Notes under the pieces: model-generated | Databases searched by the model: none | The model's input: only the letters and a program-made list of their open reading frames with translations | Told to the model about the DNA's origin: nothing | Translations under genes and position numbers: made by a program | Assembly: GCA_013146195.2 (NCBI GenBank) | Contig: CM028377.1 | Location: 159,972,302 to 160,036,301, forward strand | Length of the DNA: 64,000 nucleotides | Source: Codonopsis lanceolata | Lineage: Eukaryota > Streptophyta > Magnoliopsida > Asterales > Campanulaceae | Reading direction: 5' to 3' | Part shown: positions 22,658-34,475 of the stretch, in pieces | Position numbering within the stretch: the stretch's first letter is position 1 | Layout: every line of letters begins with the position of its first letter

Positions 22658-23381
22658 TTTTTGGGTCCACAATTGAGGCCGAGCGTATTCCACGCGCATT
22701 AAAGTTTCGAAACCACCCCGCCTTTCAGTAGTGCGGATCCGGTTAAAAACGGGGCACTCACAGTTATGTCAATATATATTGCTCGTGTGGACTAACATTA
22801 CACGAAATTCAACATACAATAACACAAAATCATCCGACAAGTTCAAAATTCAAAATTTCAAACAAAATGGATTTGAACAAAAATTGAAGACTTGCAGCGG
22901 GTGGAACCAAAGTAGAGATGTGAGTGCTTGGATCTCTACGAATATTCTCCAAATCATCCGTAGAGAACTCGTATTGGACCGCGTTCCTCGACAATGGTTT
23001 CTCACCTTGTTTTCTCCGACCCGATTCGAAACTTGCCGGAGCATTTCCTTTGCGAGATCACGAAGAAGAAAACAGACTAAAGTCTGTTATGTTGCTGCCG
23101 CTGTTACACGCATAAGGGGGAGGAATTTTCCTTCCCCTCCCTCAAGTTTTTGACCTGAACACTTCAACCCCTCAGTTGTTCAAGTTTGCGAGTTAACCCC
23201 TCCAACAACGGTTACTTAACGAAAGTCAACGCCCATCAACAGAAAGATAACTGCAGCAGCCCCCGGCCTGAAAACACAACATCTCTCCACATAGATCATC
23301 ACCACATGAACAACAACAGGTACCAGCATTCCATATTAACTGATACATGCACTTAAAATCTCATTTTTATTAAAACTCTTA
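22658..23381 (+). mobile_element. Internal region of the plus-strand Tat/Ogre element, no gene seen
   Basis: After the primer site, the leader (GAGGCCGAGCGTATTCCACG...) runs to about 22765. The remainder to 23381 has no recognisable gag or pol. An open frame at 22731-23153 (140 codons) has no motif that I know. The element appears internally deleted. Confidence 0.4.
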
Positions 23382-23683
23382 GGGCTTGTTTGGTAGTCAG
23401 ACAAGGATAACCAGTATTATTAATCCCAGTACTATTAGTGCCCTCGCTATTAATACTTACTTGTATATTGGGGGTAATTTTGAAATTACAAATGTTAATT
23501 CCAATTTTTTTTAGTGATGACGCTAATAATACCACCCTCACCCTTGGTATTAATAATGAAGGGGATAATGATTTTATCCGGATAACTCGTGCTATTAGTC
23601 CCGACCACCTATTGCGTACCAAACATCAGGCAACTCGGCTTATTAATCCTATCTGACCTTAATCCTGGCTACCAAACGGCACC
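23382..23683. mobile_element. PIF/Harbinger-type MITE, copy 1 (TTA duplication)
   Basis: 302 bp between TTA duplications (23379-23381 and 23684-23686). The ends are GGGCTTGTTTGGTAGTC and, reversed, GGTGCCGTTTGGTAGCC. It is the reverse complement of the copy at 54895-55185. There is no coding capacity. Confidence 0.85.
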
Positions 23684-23884
23684 TTAGATTTTAATGTCGC
23701 AAAGCATGTTAAATTTCCGATTTCTTATAATGCATCACACTTTAAAATTCTCATGATCCATATTACATTACATGATTAAATTGTCACATTCATACTGCAT
23801 TGAACACCCTTTTCAAAACAAAAATTCGATGTTGCAATGCAAATTGCGACGCGACACACAAAAAAAATTCTCTTGTTGAAAAAT

Positions 23885-24540
23885 TTCTGGTCACAAACCA
23901 ATTTTCAGGAGGGGTATAAACCCCGTGTACTAGGAATGGTATAAAATCTTTGTTTAAAAAAAAAAGAAAGAATTTTTTTTCTGGTCACTAACCAATTTCC
24001 AGGAGGGGTATATACCACGAGTCTTGGGAATGGTATAATCTTGTTTGAAAGTTTCTTGTCACAAGCCAATTTCCAGGAGGGGTATATACCCCGAGTCTGG
24101 AGATTGTATAACATTTTGTTGAAAGTTTCTGGTTACAAACCAATTTCTAAGAGGGGTATATACCCTGTCTTGAGAATGGTATATAATCTTGTTTGAAAAG
24201 TTTTTTGGTTACAAACCAATTTCCAAGAGGGGTATATAACCTGAGTCTTAGGAATGGTATAATCTTGTTTGAAAGTTTCTTGTCACAAACCAATTTTCAG
24301 GAGAGGTATATACCCCGAGTCCTGGAGAAGATATAAAATCTTGTTTTAAAAATCTCTAGTTACAAACCAATTTCCATGAGAGGTGGTCCTGAGAATGTAG
24401 TCTTTTTTTGAAAAAATCAATTTCCAGGAGAGGTATATACCCCGGGTCCTGGAAATGGTATAAAATCTCTTGTTGGTTGAAATGTCTGATTACTAATCAT
24501 TTCCATGATGAGTATATAACCCTGGTCTTGGAAATGGTAC
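23885..24540 (+). repeat. Tandem array of about nine palindromic monomers of about 75 bp
   Basis: Units begin near 23888, 23983, 24057, 24131, 24206, 24280, 24357, 24415 and 24488, mostly 74-77 bp apart. Each carries GGTTACAAACCAATTTCCAG, then GGGGTATATACCCC, then a CTTGG(A/G)AATGGTATAA block. The best preserved copy (24421-24454) is a perfect-stem hairpin, TTTCCAGGA paired with TCCTGGAAA around a GGTATATACC loop that is itself palindromic. The array lies 180 bp upstream of the second Tat/Ogre LTR, in the 3' UTR position. Confidence 0.85.
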
Positions 24541-24719
24541 AAAAAAAAAAGGATGGAGGAGATCATGATCACTGCCTGACTTCCATCGCAAAGAACCTTC
24601 AAATTATCAAAACCTTCCCCAGTGATACAATTACTCGAAATTGGGAATCTATTTTATCAACGACGTTCGTTTGTTTGTGGACTTTGCGTTCACTTACAAA
24701 CTCTGACGTTGAGGGGCTC
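24541..24719 (+). mobile_element. 3' internal end of the Tat/Ogre element with polypurine tract
   Basis: The stretch ends TTGAGGGGCTC directly before TGTAGACACC, the expected place of the polypurine tract that primes plus-strand synthesis. No coding sequence is seen. Confidence 0.5.
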
Positions 24720-25750
24720 TGTAGACACCCCAATTTCGTACCCCCATTTTCAAAAATGTCCAAATAAATACTTGTTATGTTAAAGGACTAACGAACGTTA
24801 CTTTCTGTTAGCCTTTCGTGAGGGGAGGGGGGGCAGAATGATCAAAATGAAAAGATGACATGACAGGAGGACAAACTGAAAAAATTGGAAATTTGTGAAG
24901 GAATACAAGTCAGGGCGCGGCGCCCAATACTACATGTGTCGCGCCCTGAAGTGTTTTTGCCTTCTCCTGTTTCTTCCTTCTCCCAGCTGCACGACTTGCT
25001 CTTTTTGCACAGCGTACAACCCTTCTGTGCTTGATTCCACCGGTTGCCTAGGCTGGTTTTCTCCTATAAAAGAGGCCTCCTCCAGCCTTCATTCCACACC
25101 CGAGAGACACCAAAGAGCCCCGGCTCTCTCTCTCTCTCGTTCTTCCTCTCCTCCCTTCCTTGTGAAATGAGCTTAAGGCAGCAACCTTCCTCCTCTATTG
25201 CCTTGTGCAAGCGAGCCTTCGGGCCCCGGCCTCCTGCCCTCGTGGTAGCCTACTCCCTTACCCGAGGAAGCGAGCCCCTTCATTCCTTGCCCCCGACGAG
25301 CCGATCTAAAAAGTCAAAAAGGGCAATCACGCTGTCCGAATAATGACAATGATGACAACAATGATGATAATACAACAAGGATAAAAAGACTTTCTCTTTC
25401 GAGGAGAAGATATGGAGAGCACACCAGAAATTACGAGCGCCTAATGGGCTAAAACTTAAGCTTATATACCGATATCAGAATTTCACACTACAAGAGGTAG
25501 GTATCCGTTCATTATTATGTCCCGTAGTTAATTAAAATAATTATAATAGATAACTTATATTATTAATGTCATCTGAAATAATGCAATAATTAGTTTATAT
25601 ATTTTTTGTTTATATAGAATAAATGTAGATAATAATATTTTTATTATGTTTGTAATTATTATGTGTAAATGATATAAATTTAAAAAAAAAGTAGTATTGT
25701 ATATAAATGTATATAAAATATTAAAATAGGAAATAGCATGTTTAGATAAC
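24720..25750 (+). mobile_element. Second (3') LTR of the plus-strand Tat/Ogre element, truncated
   Basis: It begins TGTAGACACCCCAATTTCGT. A GC palindrome (GGGCGCGGCGCCC, 24913-24925) lies 193 nt from the start and a TATA box (CTATAAAAGAGG, 25064-25075) lies 345 nt from the start, almost the same spacing as in the minus-strand LTR. A CT-rich tract follows (25120-25160). The part 25380-25555 parallels 20440-20575. The characteristic LTR end (AAATAAAGA, TGGCGACTCT) is absent; the right edge between 25600 and 25860 is uncertain. Confidence 0.7.
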
Positions 25751-25859
25751 GGCCAACCCACCTTAAATGGTAAAATGACAAAATGGTCGTTTATGCCCAA
25801 ATAATAGACATAGGGAATACTAGCATAGCTAAGTCCTTGTCTTCCTTTATTCCCAAAGG

Positions 25860-27498
25860 TCTCTGATGTGGGACAGGGAGATCATTGACAGACGTTGAAG
25901 TTCCAACTTCTTATGTCTTAGAGTAGTTGCCAGGGTTGAGCTCATCATTATAACCTAAGCTTATTTTGTCTCGACTAGGCTTTTGGCTTGATAGAATACC
26001 ATCAAAGGTTTCCTTGCAGCTGTTCCATGAGTAGATGGTCTTTTGTAAGCCATATTTCTCTTTGTTCAGCCCCTCAATGTGCTCAACGAGGCAAGCAACT
26101 TTGTCCAACATGACTTTGTTTTCTTCCTTTATTTTGATACCTTCCTACTGACAGTCTTCGAGAGTTTTGAACTTAGTTGCCAACTCGGATTTCTCAGTAG
26201 CAAGCTTCTCATAGTTCTTGACAAGCTTGACATAGGCTTTCCTGAAGGAGTTGAACTCCTCAAGCATATCTTGAGCATACTTGAGTAGTTATTCCTTGGT
26301 GAGATTCACAACTATCCTCTACCTTCTTAACAGGAAAAGGTTCGACTTCATTTTATGAGTCATAAGTAGGGATTGGTCTCTTGAGTCATTAAACAGATAT
26401 GTGTTTGCTCATCACAGTCCACATCCTCTTTAGAACCTATCTCAAACCATGTAGCAACTTGGTTTTCCTCAATATCCCCAGCCAACATACCTCGTTGTTT
26501 TAGAAATTTATTAAAGAGACGTTTTCGGTATGCTTCGAATTTTGGCTTGGGACATTTAGAGGCAAAATGTACAAGTTTCCTGTAGTTATAACACACAAGC
26601 TCATTGTTTGAGAGAGCTTCAATAACTCTCCTGAAAGGCTACTGGTGTGTCCTTCCTACTAGTTTTGGCAAAAAAAAAATAAAAACGTTTTACGAACATA
26701 GCAAATTATTCGTCAAAAAGAAAATCACTTTCTTTTTCGCTGGCAGAAGTGAAAGGTTTGTCATCAGAGTGTGACACCTCATGTACTATGGCTAGTAGGG
26801 ACAATGTTTTGAATTTTTTTGTTCTACTCTTAAGCTTGGCTAACCTCAAACTCATAAACCTTTAGACTTGTATACATACTACGTAAAGTCATGTTGTTTA
26901 AGTCATTTGATTCTTTCATGGGAGTAGTCTTTAGAAACCAAAGGCTACCTAGAGAGTCTAAAAATCTTATGTCCATTTCCTTTTTACCATAAATTTTACC
27001 TAAGGAGCAACAACTATTTATTACCACGCTGAAGCAGTCATACGCCTGTCTCAATGTCTCTTTGGGATCTTTCCTGAAATAGTTGAACTGTTGAATGTAA
27101 ATGTATATTTTGTTGTCTCTTGTGTCTTGGTCTCCTTCCAAATACTCCACTAGAACTTCTCACCTCTCCTTTGTAGAGATGCATCAGTGGTAAGTGCTTG
27201 TGTCTAACGAGCTTATGACAATGTTTATTGCTTTGCTATCTAGTTCCACAAGCTTTCTCTCATCATCTGTCCACTCAGCTTCTAGTTTCTCAATCTCTGG
27301 TGGACCACCTCCTATTTTTGCAAGAAGGTTATGTTTCATGGGAACATGTCATCCTTCAACGACATATTTCCAAAGTCTGTTATCTACAAAATTGATATGA
27401 TGCATGATCTTGTCCTTCCATACATCGAAATGGCCTTCGTCCAATATTGGGACATGGTTCGCACTTGATGTAGGTAACATATAATATGTTTGTGTCAT
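25860..27498 (-). pseudogene. SIRE-type Ty1/copia gag pseudogene (minus strand)
   Basis: From the ATG at 27498 the minus strand reads a DUF4219-like start (VPILDEGHFDVWKDKIMHHI), a UBN2-type capsid (QQFNYFRKDPKETLRQAYDC, FLDSLGSLWFLKTTP; 27150-26830), a damaged zinc knuckle (CYNYRKLVHFASKCP near 26590, where the second Cys and a Gly are changed) and a coiled-coil tail (LVEHIEGLNKEKYGLQKTIY near 26060). Stops and frameshifts separate the pieces, and the gag is cut at about 25860 beside the Tat/Ogre LTR. No pol follows. Confidence 0.75.
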
Positions 27499-27550
27499 TG
27501 GATCAATCTCACAAGAGTTTAATCTTGAAAAAACTAGTTTTCAAATAATT

Positions 27551-27564
27551 AGACTCTGATATCA
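27551..27564 (-). other. Primer-binding site of the SIRE element
   Basis: The minus strand reads TGATATCAGAGTCT, close to the tRNA-iMet primer site TGGTATCAGAGCC, next to the LTR end (CTAACA). Confidence 0.7.
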
Positions 27565-27566
27565 AT

Positions 27567-28640
27567 TGTTAGTCTCAAAGGGAACAATACTAGGCTAGAA
27601 AAGGATGAGGGGTTGAATAGCCTAAATACACTTAAAAACTTTTGAGTAGATTTCCTTTAAAAGTATATTTGCATGTATAAGTAGAATTGCAGTAGCGGAA
27701 AGAACTTACGGAAAAGAATACTAAGTTCGCCTAACAGTAGATTTGACAACAGTCAAAGCATCAAGCTGAAGGTAAACAAAATGCTAAAGTATAAAGGCAA
27801 TAGAATATGAATATAGCATATAATGAAGTACTTGGAGATTTTGAGATAGTTCGCATTATGAATAGTACTACGTCCACCACCAATACAATCATCCTTGAAT
27901 TTTAAATGTGCACTATAGTTTTCACTATGAACTGTGTACAAAAATATTTGACTGATGTTTGATGAATGGAGTGATTATCTGAATAATAGAATAATCACTG
28001 TGCTCATAACAGTTAATAAAACAACAATTAAGAAGCAAAGGAATGTAAATGATTGAAGCAGCTTCTTCTTGTTGTTGGAGACTTTACAGATTAAAGATCT
28101 CTTGAATGCACTGAAGTTAAGATCTTGAAGGTTGTTAAATATTCTCATATTATTAGGTTTTTCAACTTCAATGACGGTATTTATATGAGAAGATCCTTTT
28201 GATTGTTGAAAGAAGAGAAGAGAGCAACAGTCGTATTTGGTAGAATGAATTGAATGCAAAGAGCTGTTGAACTGACTCCTTTTCTAATAGGATCGAAATA
28301 ATCATGGTTCAGAAGCAGGTACTGTTGTAACAGGTACAACTGTAGTCAAAAGTCGTTAAAACCTGCAAGAGTTAGTGCAATCTCTGCAATTGCTACAAAA
28401 GTCAATGTGCCAAACTGTCTACCTAATTTGTCTCTCAGTGATCATCAAAAAGGAAAATCTCAATTAATTCAGCCATGTGCTACAGGGAGATTGAGAAACA
28501 ATAAGTCAACTTGTGAGAAAGTGAATATCTAAAAAAGATAATCCTTTATAAACAATGTTGAGCTAAACTTCTTGATCCATTTCTTCAGATTAATAAGGCA
28601 TCTTCGATGTCAGGCCAGGCCAGTTATGGAAGTGAATAAG
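27567..28640 (-). mobile_element. 5' LTR of the minus-strand SIRE element, outer end approximate
   Basis: On the minus strand the LTR ends GGCTATTCAACCCCTCATCC, then AGACTAACA, like the SIRE LTR at 54247-55608 (GGCTATTCACCTCCCTCTAG). A TATA-like box (CATATAAATACC) lies near 28177-28190. I could not find a clear TGTTGG start, so the outer edge is an estimate from the roughly 1-kb length of the family. Confidence 0.55.
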
Positions 28641-29676
28641 GACAAAACAGATACTACTGCAGAATGAAATTGTTTAAGGGACCAAGTCGCATGAATTAAA
28701 AACATGCAAACATACAATGCAGAATATATATATATACACACACACACATATAGGCCAACCTGAAACATTAGAGAGTAATATCTTCAGCCATCATGTGTAC
28801 CTCACTAATCCAAAACATATTTAGACAACATTAACGATAAAACAACTCTTCTACCAATCAAAACTAAAGCTTTCTCCTGATTTCCCACTGACCTGGTTTA
28901 ACAGACATCCGCTTCCATCACCAACTTGCTTCGATTAACATAATAAGCAACAGCCTGCACCTATCACTCATTCGGGAATAGATGCTTTGGGTGGGAGTGG
29001 GAGAGAGCGAGAGAGGTTTAAATCGCACAAAATTTTAAAATCTCCAAAGTAAAAGTTACAGCTCCTGGAAGAATAGATGCAAAGAGGAGTAAAAAACGAA
29101 AAACGGAGGTAAATTTCAAAGAAAATGGACGAGAACGAGACCAGAGAAAATGGTTTGCAGAAACAACGTAGCACTTGATGACAACAGATAGCAGTGTAGG
29201 AGAACCAACAATCCAGAGAGAAGGGTAGCCATAGAAAGAAAAAGGAATAAATAATTTAAAAAATAAGATTTCACTTGCAATAAAATGCTTGATATATCAT
29301 CATTCAACGTAATACTCTGCCTCCTTGAGCAATGCAGACTTTCATCTCCAACTAAAAACTCAGCCAGCTATTTGTCAACCCACCAAGTTTTTTATTTTGT
29401 CAACCCCAAGTTCAGTACTCAAAACTTTGATAAAAGCTATATAATTCTGCATGCAATGTCGCTTAGGACATCAATCACTTAATTTATAATGTACCACACT
29501 CCCCCCCCCCCACCACCTAAAGAAAATTAAAAATTAAAACTTTTGTTTGTGTGTATTCATAAATATAATGTAAATAATTAAATTAAGTCAAAGACACCGA
29601 ATAAATTATGAGTGTCCACTTTTGTTCATGTTCATAATTAATGAGTAAAAATGGACTCTCATAGCGAGTAGAACTT

Positions 29677-29816
29677 AAAGATATCAAAATTAGTTTAGAC
29701 AAACATAAGTAAACTAGTCGCACATGACAACTTACGTCGAGTACTGAAAGATATCAAAATTAGTATAGACAAACCAAAGTTAACTAGTCACACGTAACAA
29801 CTTTAAATCAATCGGC
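29677..29816. repeat. 70-bp tandem duplication
   Basis: AAAGATATCAAAATTAGT occurs at 29677 and 29747, followed in both by (T/A)TAGACAAAC, AACTAGTC(G/A)CAC and ACAACTT. Two units with roughly 15% divergence. Confidence 0.75.
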
Positions 29817-30499
29817 TGTGGGACATGAAGTATGGCTATCAAAAGTCAAAAGATAAACAAAATTGTACCAAAAGGGAAATAAACAAAGGCAGTTGTTTCT
29901 GATACAACATATACTAGAACCATAGTTTAGTATCTAGCTGTTTAGCCAATATGAAAACAAAACTTGATGGAAAAAATAATCTCCCATTACCTAAAAATAT
30001 CCAAAATAGTGAGATCTTCTCCCATGCTTGTAGAAGAAACATACCAAATAGTATTTCCTGCCTGAGCAAAAAGCGAGAAAAGTAGTTTTCTGACACCCCC
30101 ATCTCCTCCCACCGCAAAAATAAAGAAAAAGAAAACAACACAGCAGCAACAACCAAATAAAATAACTAAATAGGGTCCAGACAGAATATCTGAAATCTAA
30201 GATAAGAAAATAAATACCAAATTCAAGTATGTGAATGATATGCATCACAGTACGATCGAACAAAACGAAAATTAAAAGCTAAAAAATATCACTATCAAAT
30301 CATTGACAAAGAAAAAATTGAGTGGGGGGAGAGAGAGAAGAGTAGAAAAGTATAGATCAAATTTCCAAAATAAAAAACCAAAATACCTTGAAGATAAAAC
30401 AATGTCATAAATTCATACCAAGAGGTCATAAAAGGAAAACATGAGTAGTAAGAAACTTTGCCTCATCGGTATTAGGCCCGACTATTAAATTATCAACCA

Positions 30500-30633
30500 T
30501 GAGAAAGATAATGGAAGTTATAAGGGTGTCACTACGAGAACAACTTCAATGTCAGAGCAATTGACCAAGATAAGCCCTGAAGCAGAGATTCTCCATACTG
30601 AATATGCAGTGTACCATCTCAGCTGCATTTTAT
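30500..30633 (-). other. Possible 3'-terminal exon of UBA2 (low confidence)
   Basis: On the minus strand an acceptor-like CACTTTGCAG is followed by ATAAAATGCAGCTGAGATGG and about 130 bp of less AT-rich sequence, ending near a GTTGAT donor-like site at 30499. If the UBA2 exon ending ...GTG TG at 40809 were spliced here, the first A would complete a TGA stop. This is inference from splice motifs only. Confidence 0.2.
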
Positions 30634-31878
30634 CTGCAAAGTGGGAGCTAAATATGTAAGGAAAATAAATTACAGCCTTAGAAAAAGAAAGAACGCAGCT
30701 TCCTGGAGGAGAAAACACAATAACTAAACAAACCATACAATTACTGCAAAAAGAAAAGCTCTGGAAAGCTCCTTCGTGTTCGCAATTTCATTGATACTAG
30801 AGAAGTAAACATTTTTTTCTTTTATTTTTCTTTATCAACATTAACGGTAAGATAATTGTCAAGGAACTACCACATCCGCATGAGGATTTCTTTGCTAAGA
30901 GTATCCGCAACAATATTGGTTCCAACATTACCACAAAAAGTAGAAATTTAAGTATGCTTTTGGTTTAATACTTTGTAATTACACCAATTATACAAACACA
31001 AGTTTGCTGTTTCTTGGCAAGCTATCTTAATTCATAAGCATAATTGAAATTTTATACTTCATCAGAAAATTTTCAGAATGTTAAGCCAGTCTTGTGTACA
31101 AATGCACTAGCAGGCATATAAGCTAGTAACCATAAGAGTAGGTTGCATTTAAATGGTAATCTCATACTGCCAGTATATCCCAAAAAGGTCATTCTATAAA
31201 AAGTTATTCGTCCATTATATGAAAATATATATAGGTGACAAAGTTTCATGGATACTTTTAAATGTACCAAAAACAACACGAGTGCAAGTGTGTAAACATT
31301 AGGTTTTGTAGCTTGAGCATTAATTAATAGCTCAATCTAACTAAAAAAGTAAATGCGCAAAATTTGAACACGCTTTAGGCTAAATGGAAGAGCTTGGCCC
31401 AATTAGTTCAGATCCCTAAATAGCTCAAGCATGAGAAAAGGATAAGTAGAAATCTCAAAGTCAGCTCAGAATGACTTGTTTACTAGCTTAACTGGTTGCA
31501 GTAGAAAGCTAGATTTTTTGTCAATGATGGCACAATTCAGCGACATTTTTCGATAAAAGAAGAATATATTAGATAAGGGGGAAAGCTACAAAGCAGGAGG
31601 AAAACCTGACCACCAAGAGAAAAAAGGGAAGGAAAGAAAGAAGAGATAAGCAAAAAACATGGAAGACCATAAGCAAGTGAAAAATTGAATCCACTCCTTC
31701 AGAGGAGAAAAAGACGAGCCTGGTCCCAAAAAATTCATGTGTTCCTTTTCGTGAATTGTACATGGTTATCTATCATTGTTGAATCTTAAATATATAGGAC
31801 AAACAGTCATGAAAGGTTCAACTTCTCCCTCAAACAATCTCAGATTTTCAAATGATAAAAAGTAAATTTCTAAAAATG

Positions 31879-32341
31879 TGAAGGCTAGTGAGGAGAGTGT
31901 GAACCATCTGCTCCTCCACTGCAAAGTGGCTGTTGAGTTAGGGAATTTTGTGTTGGGCCTGTTCAAGATGACTTGGGTTCATGCCGAGGTCGATTATTGA
32001 CCACGTTAGGGGCTGGTCTATTGGGTACAAGAATAGGAAAAACCGTTTTTGGGACACATCTCTTTTGGGAGTGTGCTGGACTCTATGGAGAGAAAGAAAC
32101 CATAGGGCCTTTGATAGCGTGGAAATGTCAGTCCCGGATCTGGAGAATTTGTTGGTTCGCAGACTTCTTTTTGGGTGTTCCGTGGCAAATCATTCCACTC
32201 CCAACCCTAACACTTGTATTGTAGATTTTATAAATATTATAGATATTGGCCAATTCTTTTGGTAAAGTATACTCCTAGTGTACAAAGGCCACATCACCTG
32301 TTTTGATGATTTTTTATATAATTATTACTTATCAAAAAAAC
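31879..32341 (+). mobile_element. 5'-truncated L1-like LINE, 3' end
   Basis: It starts within the RT-associated zinc-binding region (SEESVNHLLLHC), continues with WRERNHRAFDS, and ends with a 3' UTR (CTCCTAGTGTACAAAGGCC, CACATCACCTGTTTTGATG) and TTACTTATCAAAAAAA. It aligns with 36820-37150. Target duplications could not be resolved. Confidence 0.75.
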
Positions 32342-32753
32342 AAAATGTTAAGGAAATAACTGACCCATTCGATAATATTAGAACCACCTCTGGATGGTGG
32401 GGGTATGTGCAAGGGCTATTTATAGGCTGGATTCATCCAGTTTTTTAGCCTTTTGGCCTATACCAAAACCAAACAAGAAACTTCGACTTATGACTTCAAG
32501 AACCCAAACTAACTGAAACCAAATAAAATGAACTTGAGGATCTGTTCAGTCTCCATTCAGGATAAATCAAACCTTGCTTGCACAGTCAAAATTCAAAACT
32601 ACTTTGGTTTGACCAATGCCAAAGAACGGAAGCCAACTCAGGCCTAGGCTCGTTCGGCTAAGACCCAAAGACATAACCAACTCAAGCCTAGAAAATAAAG
32701 GAATTAATCAACTATGCCAAGTAAACTTCATTCAAGGCCCAAGGAAAGTTTTG

Positions 32754-32996
32754 TTGGATCATTTGGAGGGAAAGAAATAGAAGAGTGTTTGAGAATGAGG
32801 AAAGGTCAGTGGATAAATTGAAGGATGAACTGATGCGCACGTTACATTTTTGGTGCGCCGAAGACATTAATTCTTCCCATATTGATTTTGTTAATAATTT
32901 TTCTTTAGATTAGGCTCTTGTGTATACTCCTAGTGTACAAGGACACGTCACCTGTTTTGACGCCTTTGGTATATAATACCTTACTTATCAAAAACA
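32754..32996 (+). mobile_element. 5'-truncated LINE copy with 20-bp target duplication
   Basis: The 243-bp fragment begins TTGGATCATTTGGAGGGAAA (coding for WRERNRRVFEN) and ends CCTAGTGTACAAGGACACGT, TTACTTATCAAAAACA. It is flanked by AAGGCCCAAGGAAAGTTTTG (32734-32753) and the same 20-mer with one mismatch at 32997-33016. Confidence 0.85.
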
Positions 32997-33016
32997 AAGG
33001 CCCAAAGAAAGTTTTG

Positions 33017-33763
33017 AAGTTGCAGTTGGCCCAAGGGAAGATTTTGCCAACTTCAGACTAGAAAACAAAGAAATTAGTCAGCCGTGCAGATTGAGCTTCA
33101 CTAAAGGCCCGAAGGAAAATTCTGAAGTTGAAGCAAGTAAGGACAGCTAAAGCGGGATAGCGAAGAAGAAGGGCCAAAGTGGGATAGCGAATCAAGTTTT
33201 TAGAACTTTTGAGCGAGTAGGAACTTTTTCCTAGGCATGTGGGATAAAATAGGAAGCAAGGACAGATAGATGCCTAGAGTAAATCTTTTAACAATGAACT
33301 GACAACCCCAAAATTAAAATATAAAAACTTATGCACCTTCAAGTTGAACTAGATCAAATTGGTTGAGAACAATTGGGTAACAATATAAAATTATAAATAT
33401 AAACTAAGCCTATCTTCAAGTCTTGGGCTGTTAGGTATTCGATTCTAGGATTGGGGCCTACATTAGCCTTGGTCCTCATGTTAAAGCCCAAAATTGTGAA
33501 ACATCAAAACGTTTCACAATTCACATTTTCAAATTTCTTTCAAGTCCAGTAAGCCATGGAGTCATTACGTTGTGACTTGAAGGGTCTGAGAAAATCCATT
33601 CTATTTTAAGGAAACGGAGGTTGAAGATGAACATTGGAACTGATGGATATAAATTAGGAAAAAATGTCGAGCACTACAACAACTTGAATGATGCCTTGAT
33701 ATGTTTTGGAAAATTGTCTTGAATATTTTTTCCTCTAGATGTTAATGGGAGGCGATACATTTA
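33017..33763. other. Intergenic or intronic sequence, no feature seen
   Basis: AT-rich sequence without coding signals, lying between a LINE fragment and a MITE. Confidence 0.5.
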
Positions 33764-34220
33764 GAGGTTGTTTGGTCGAGCGTTTACACAAAAACAGAAA
33801 TAAAACGCAGTAGTTTTAGTGTTTTACTGGGATTGTGTTGCAATGGGGCGTTTTGAAACCCTGTGTAATGTAAAATGCACCTGCATTTATTTAAAACAAT
33901 AAAATTTCTAGCTTTTTTCCTAAACGCAGTTCATAAACGCCGGGAGATTCAAAACTGCCCTCCTCTCTCATACAAGCCTGTCATGTGCGATTGTCTAGGA
34001 AGAAGGCCATAAAGTAGTTTCTCTGGGTGTAAGATCATAGTATACATCAAGATTTACTTGGATATGTACAAATCAACTATCCTAGTTTATATGATACTCC
34101 CTAAGTTATGCGTATTATGAGTGGGAATGTAAAATAAGACCACGTTGGTTGAGTATTTCATTTTTTCCCATCACACTTTACTATATTATTTTTATTTTTA
34201 TTTTATTATTATTATAATCA

Positions 34221-34281
<61 letters not shown>

Positions 34282-34472
34282 AAGTCCTATGTATTAAATT
34301 AGAAACAAGACATTGTTTATAAAAGGGTAAAACTGTCCTTTTGACAACTCAAAAATAGTGCTTTGAAATGGTATCCCAAACACGTTTATAAGAAAAAAGT
34401 TGTGTTTTGAAAAAGCAGCAGCAGTTGAAAAACTTTGTGTCTTACAAAAGACGTGTTGCGCCAAACAGGCTC
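33764..34472. mobile_element. Harbinger-like MITE of 709 bp with internal (AT)n
   Basis: The ends GAGGTTGTTTGGTCGAGCG and, reversed, GAGCCTGTTTGGCGCAACA share TGTTTGG. TTA flanks both sides (33761-33763 and 34473-34475). An AT dinucleotide tract fills 34223-34278. There is no transposase. The ends resemble those of the 0.3-kb MITEs at 23382 and 54895. Confidence 0.65.
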
Positions 34473-34475
34473 TTA

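Larger units (their letters stand above)
28641..31878. other. AT-rich flank or 3' intron region of the UBA2 gene
   Basis: No protein gene is supported on either strand. The region contains an 11-C run near 29501, a 70-bp tandem duplication (29677-29816) and one exon-like minus-strand segment (about 30500-30633). Open frames are short and unlike known proteins. It lies downstream of the minus-strand UBA2 exon, so it may be part of that transcription unit. Confidence 0.4.

Noticed and set aside
22731..23153. 140-codon plus-strand frame
   Set aside because: No domain or similarity that I recognise; it begins inside the Tat/Ogre leader and has no flanking gene signals.
23885..24540. Possible CRISPR-like array
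   Set aside because: The monomers are continuous tandem repeats without unique spacers, in plant DNA.
28968..31763. Short minus-strand frames of 60-90 codons
   Set aside because: Phe/Leu/Ser-rich chance frames in AT-rich DNA without start context or known motifs.
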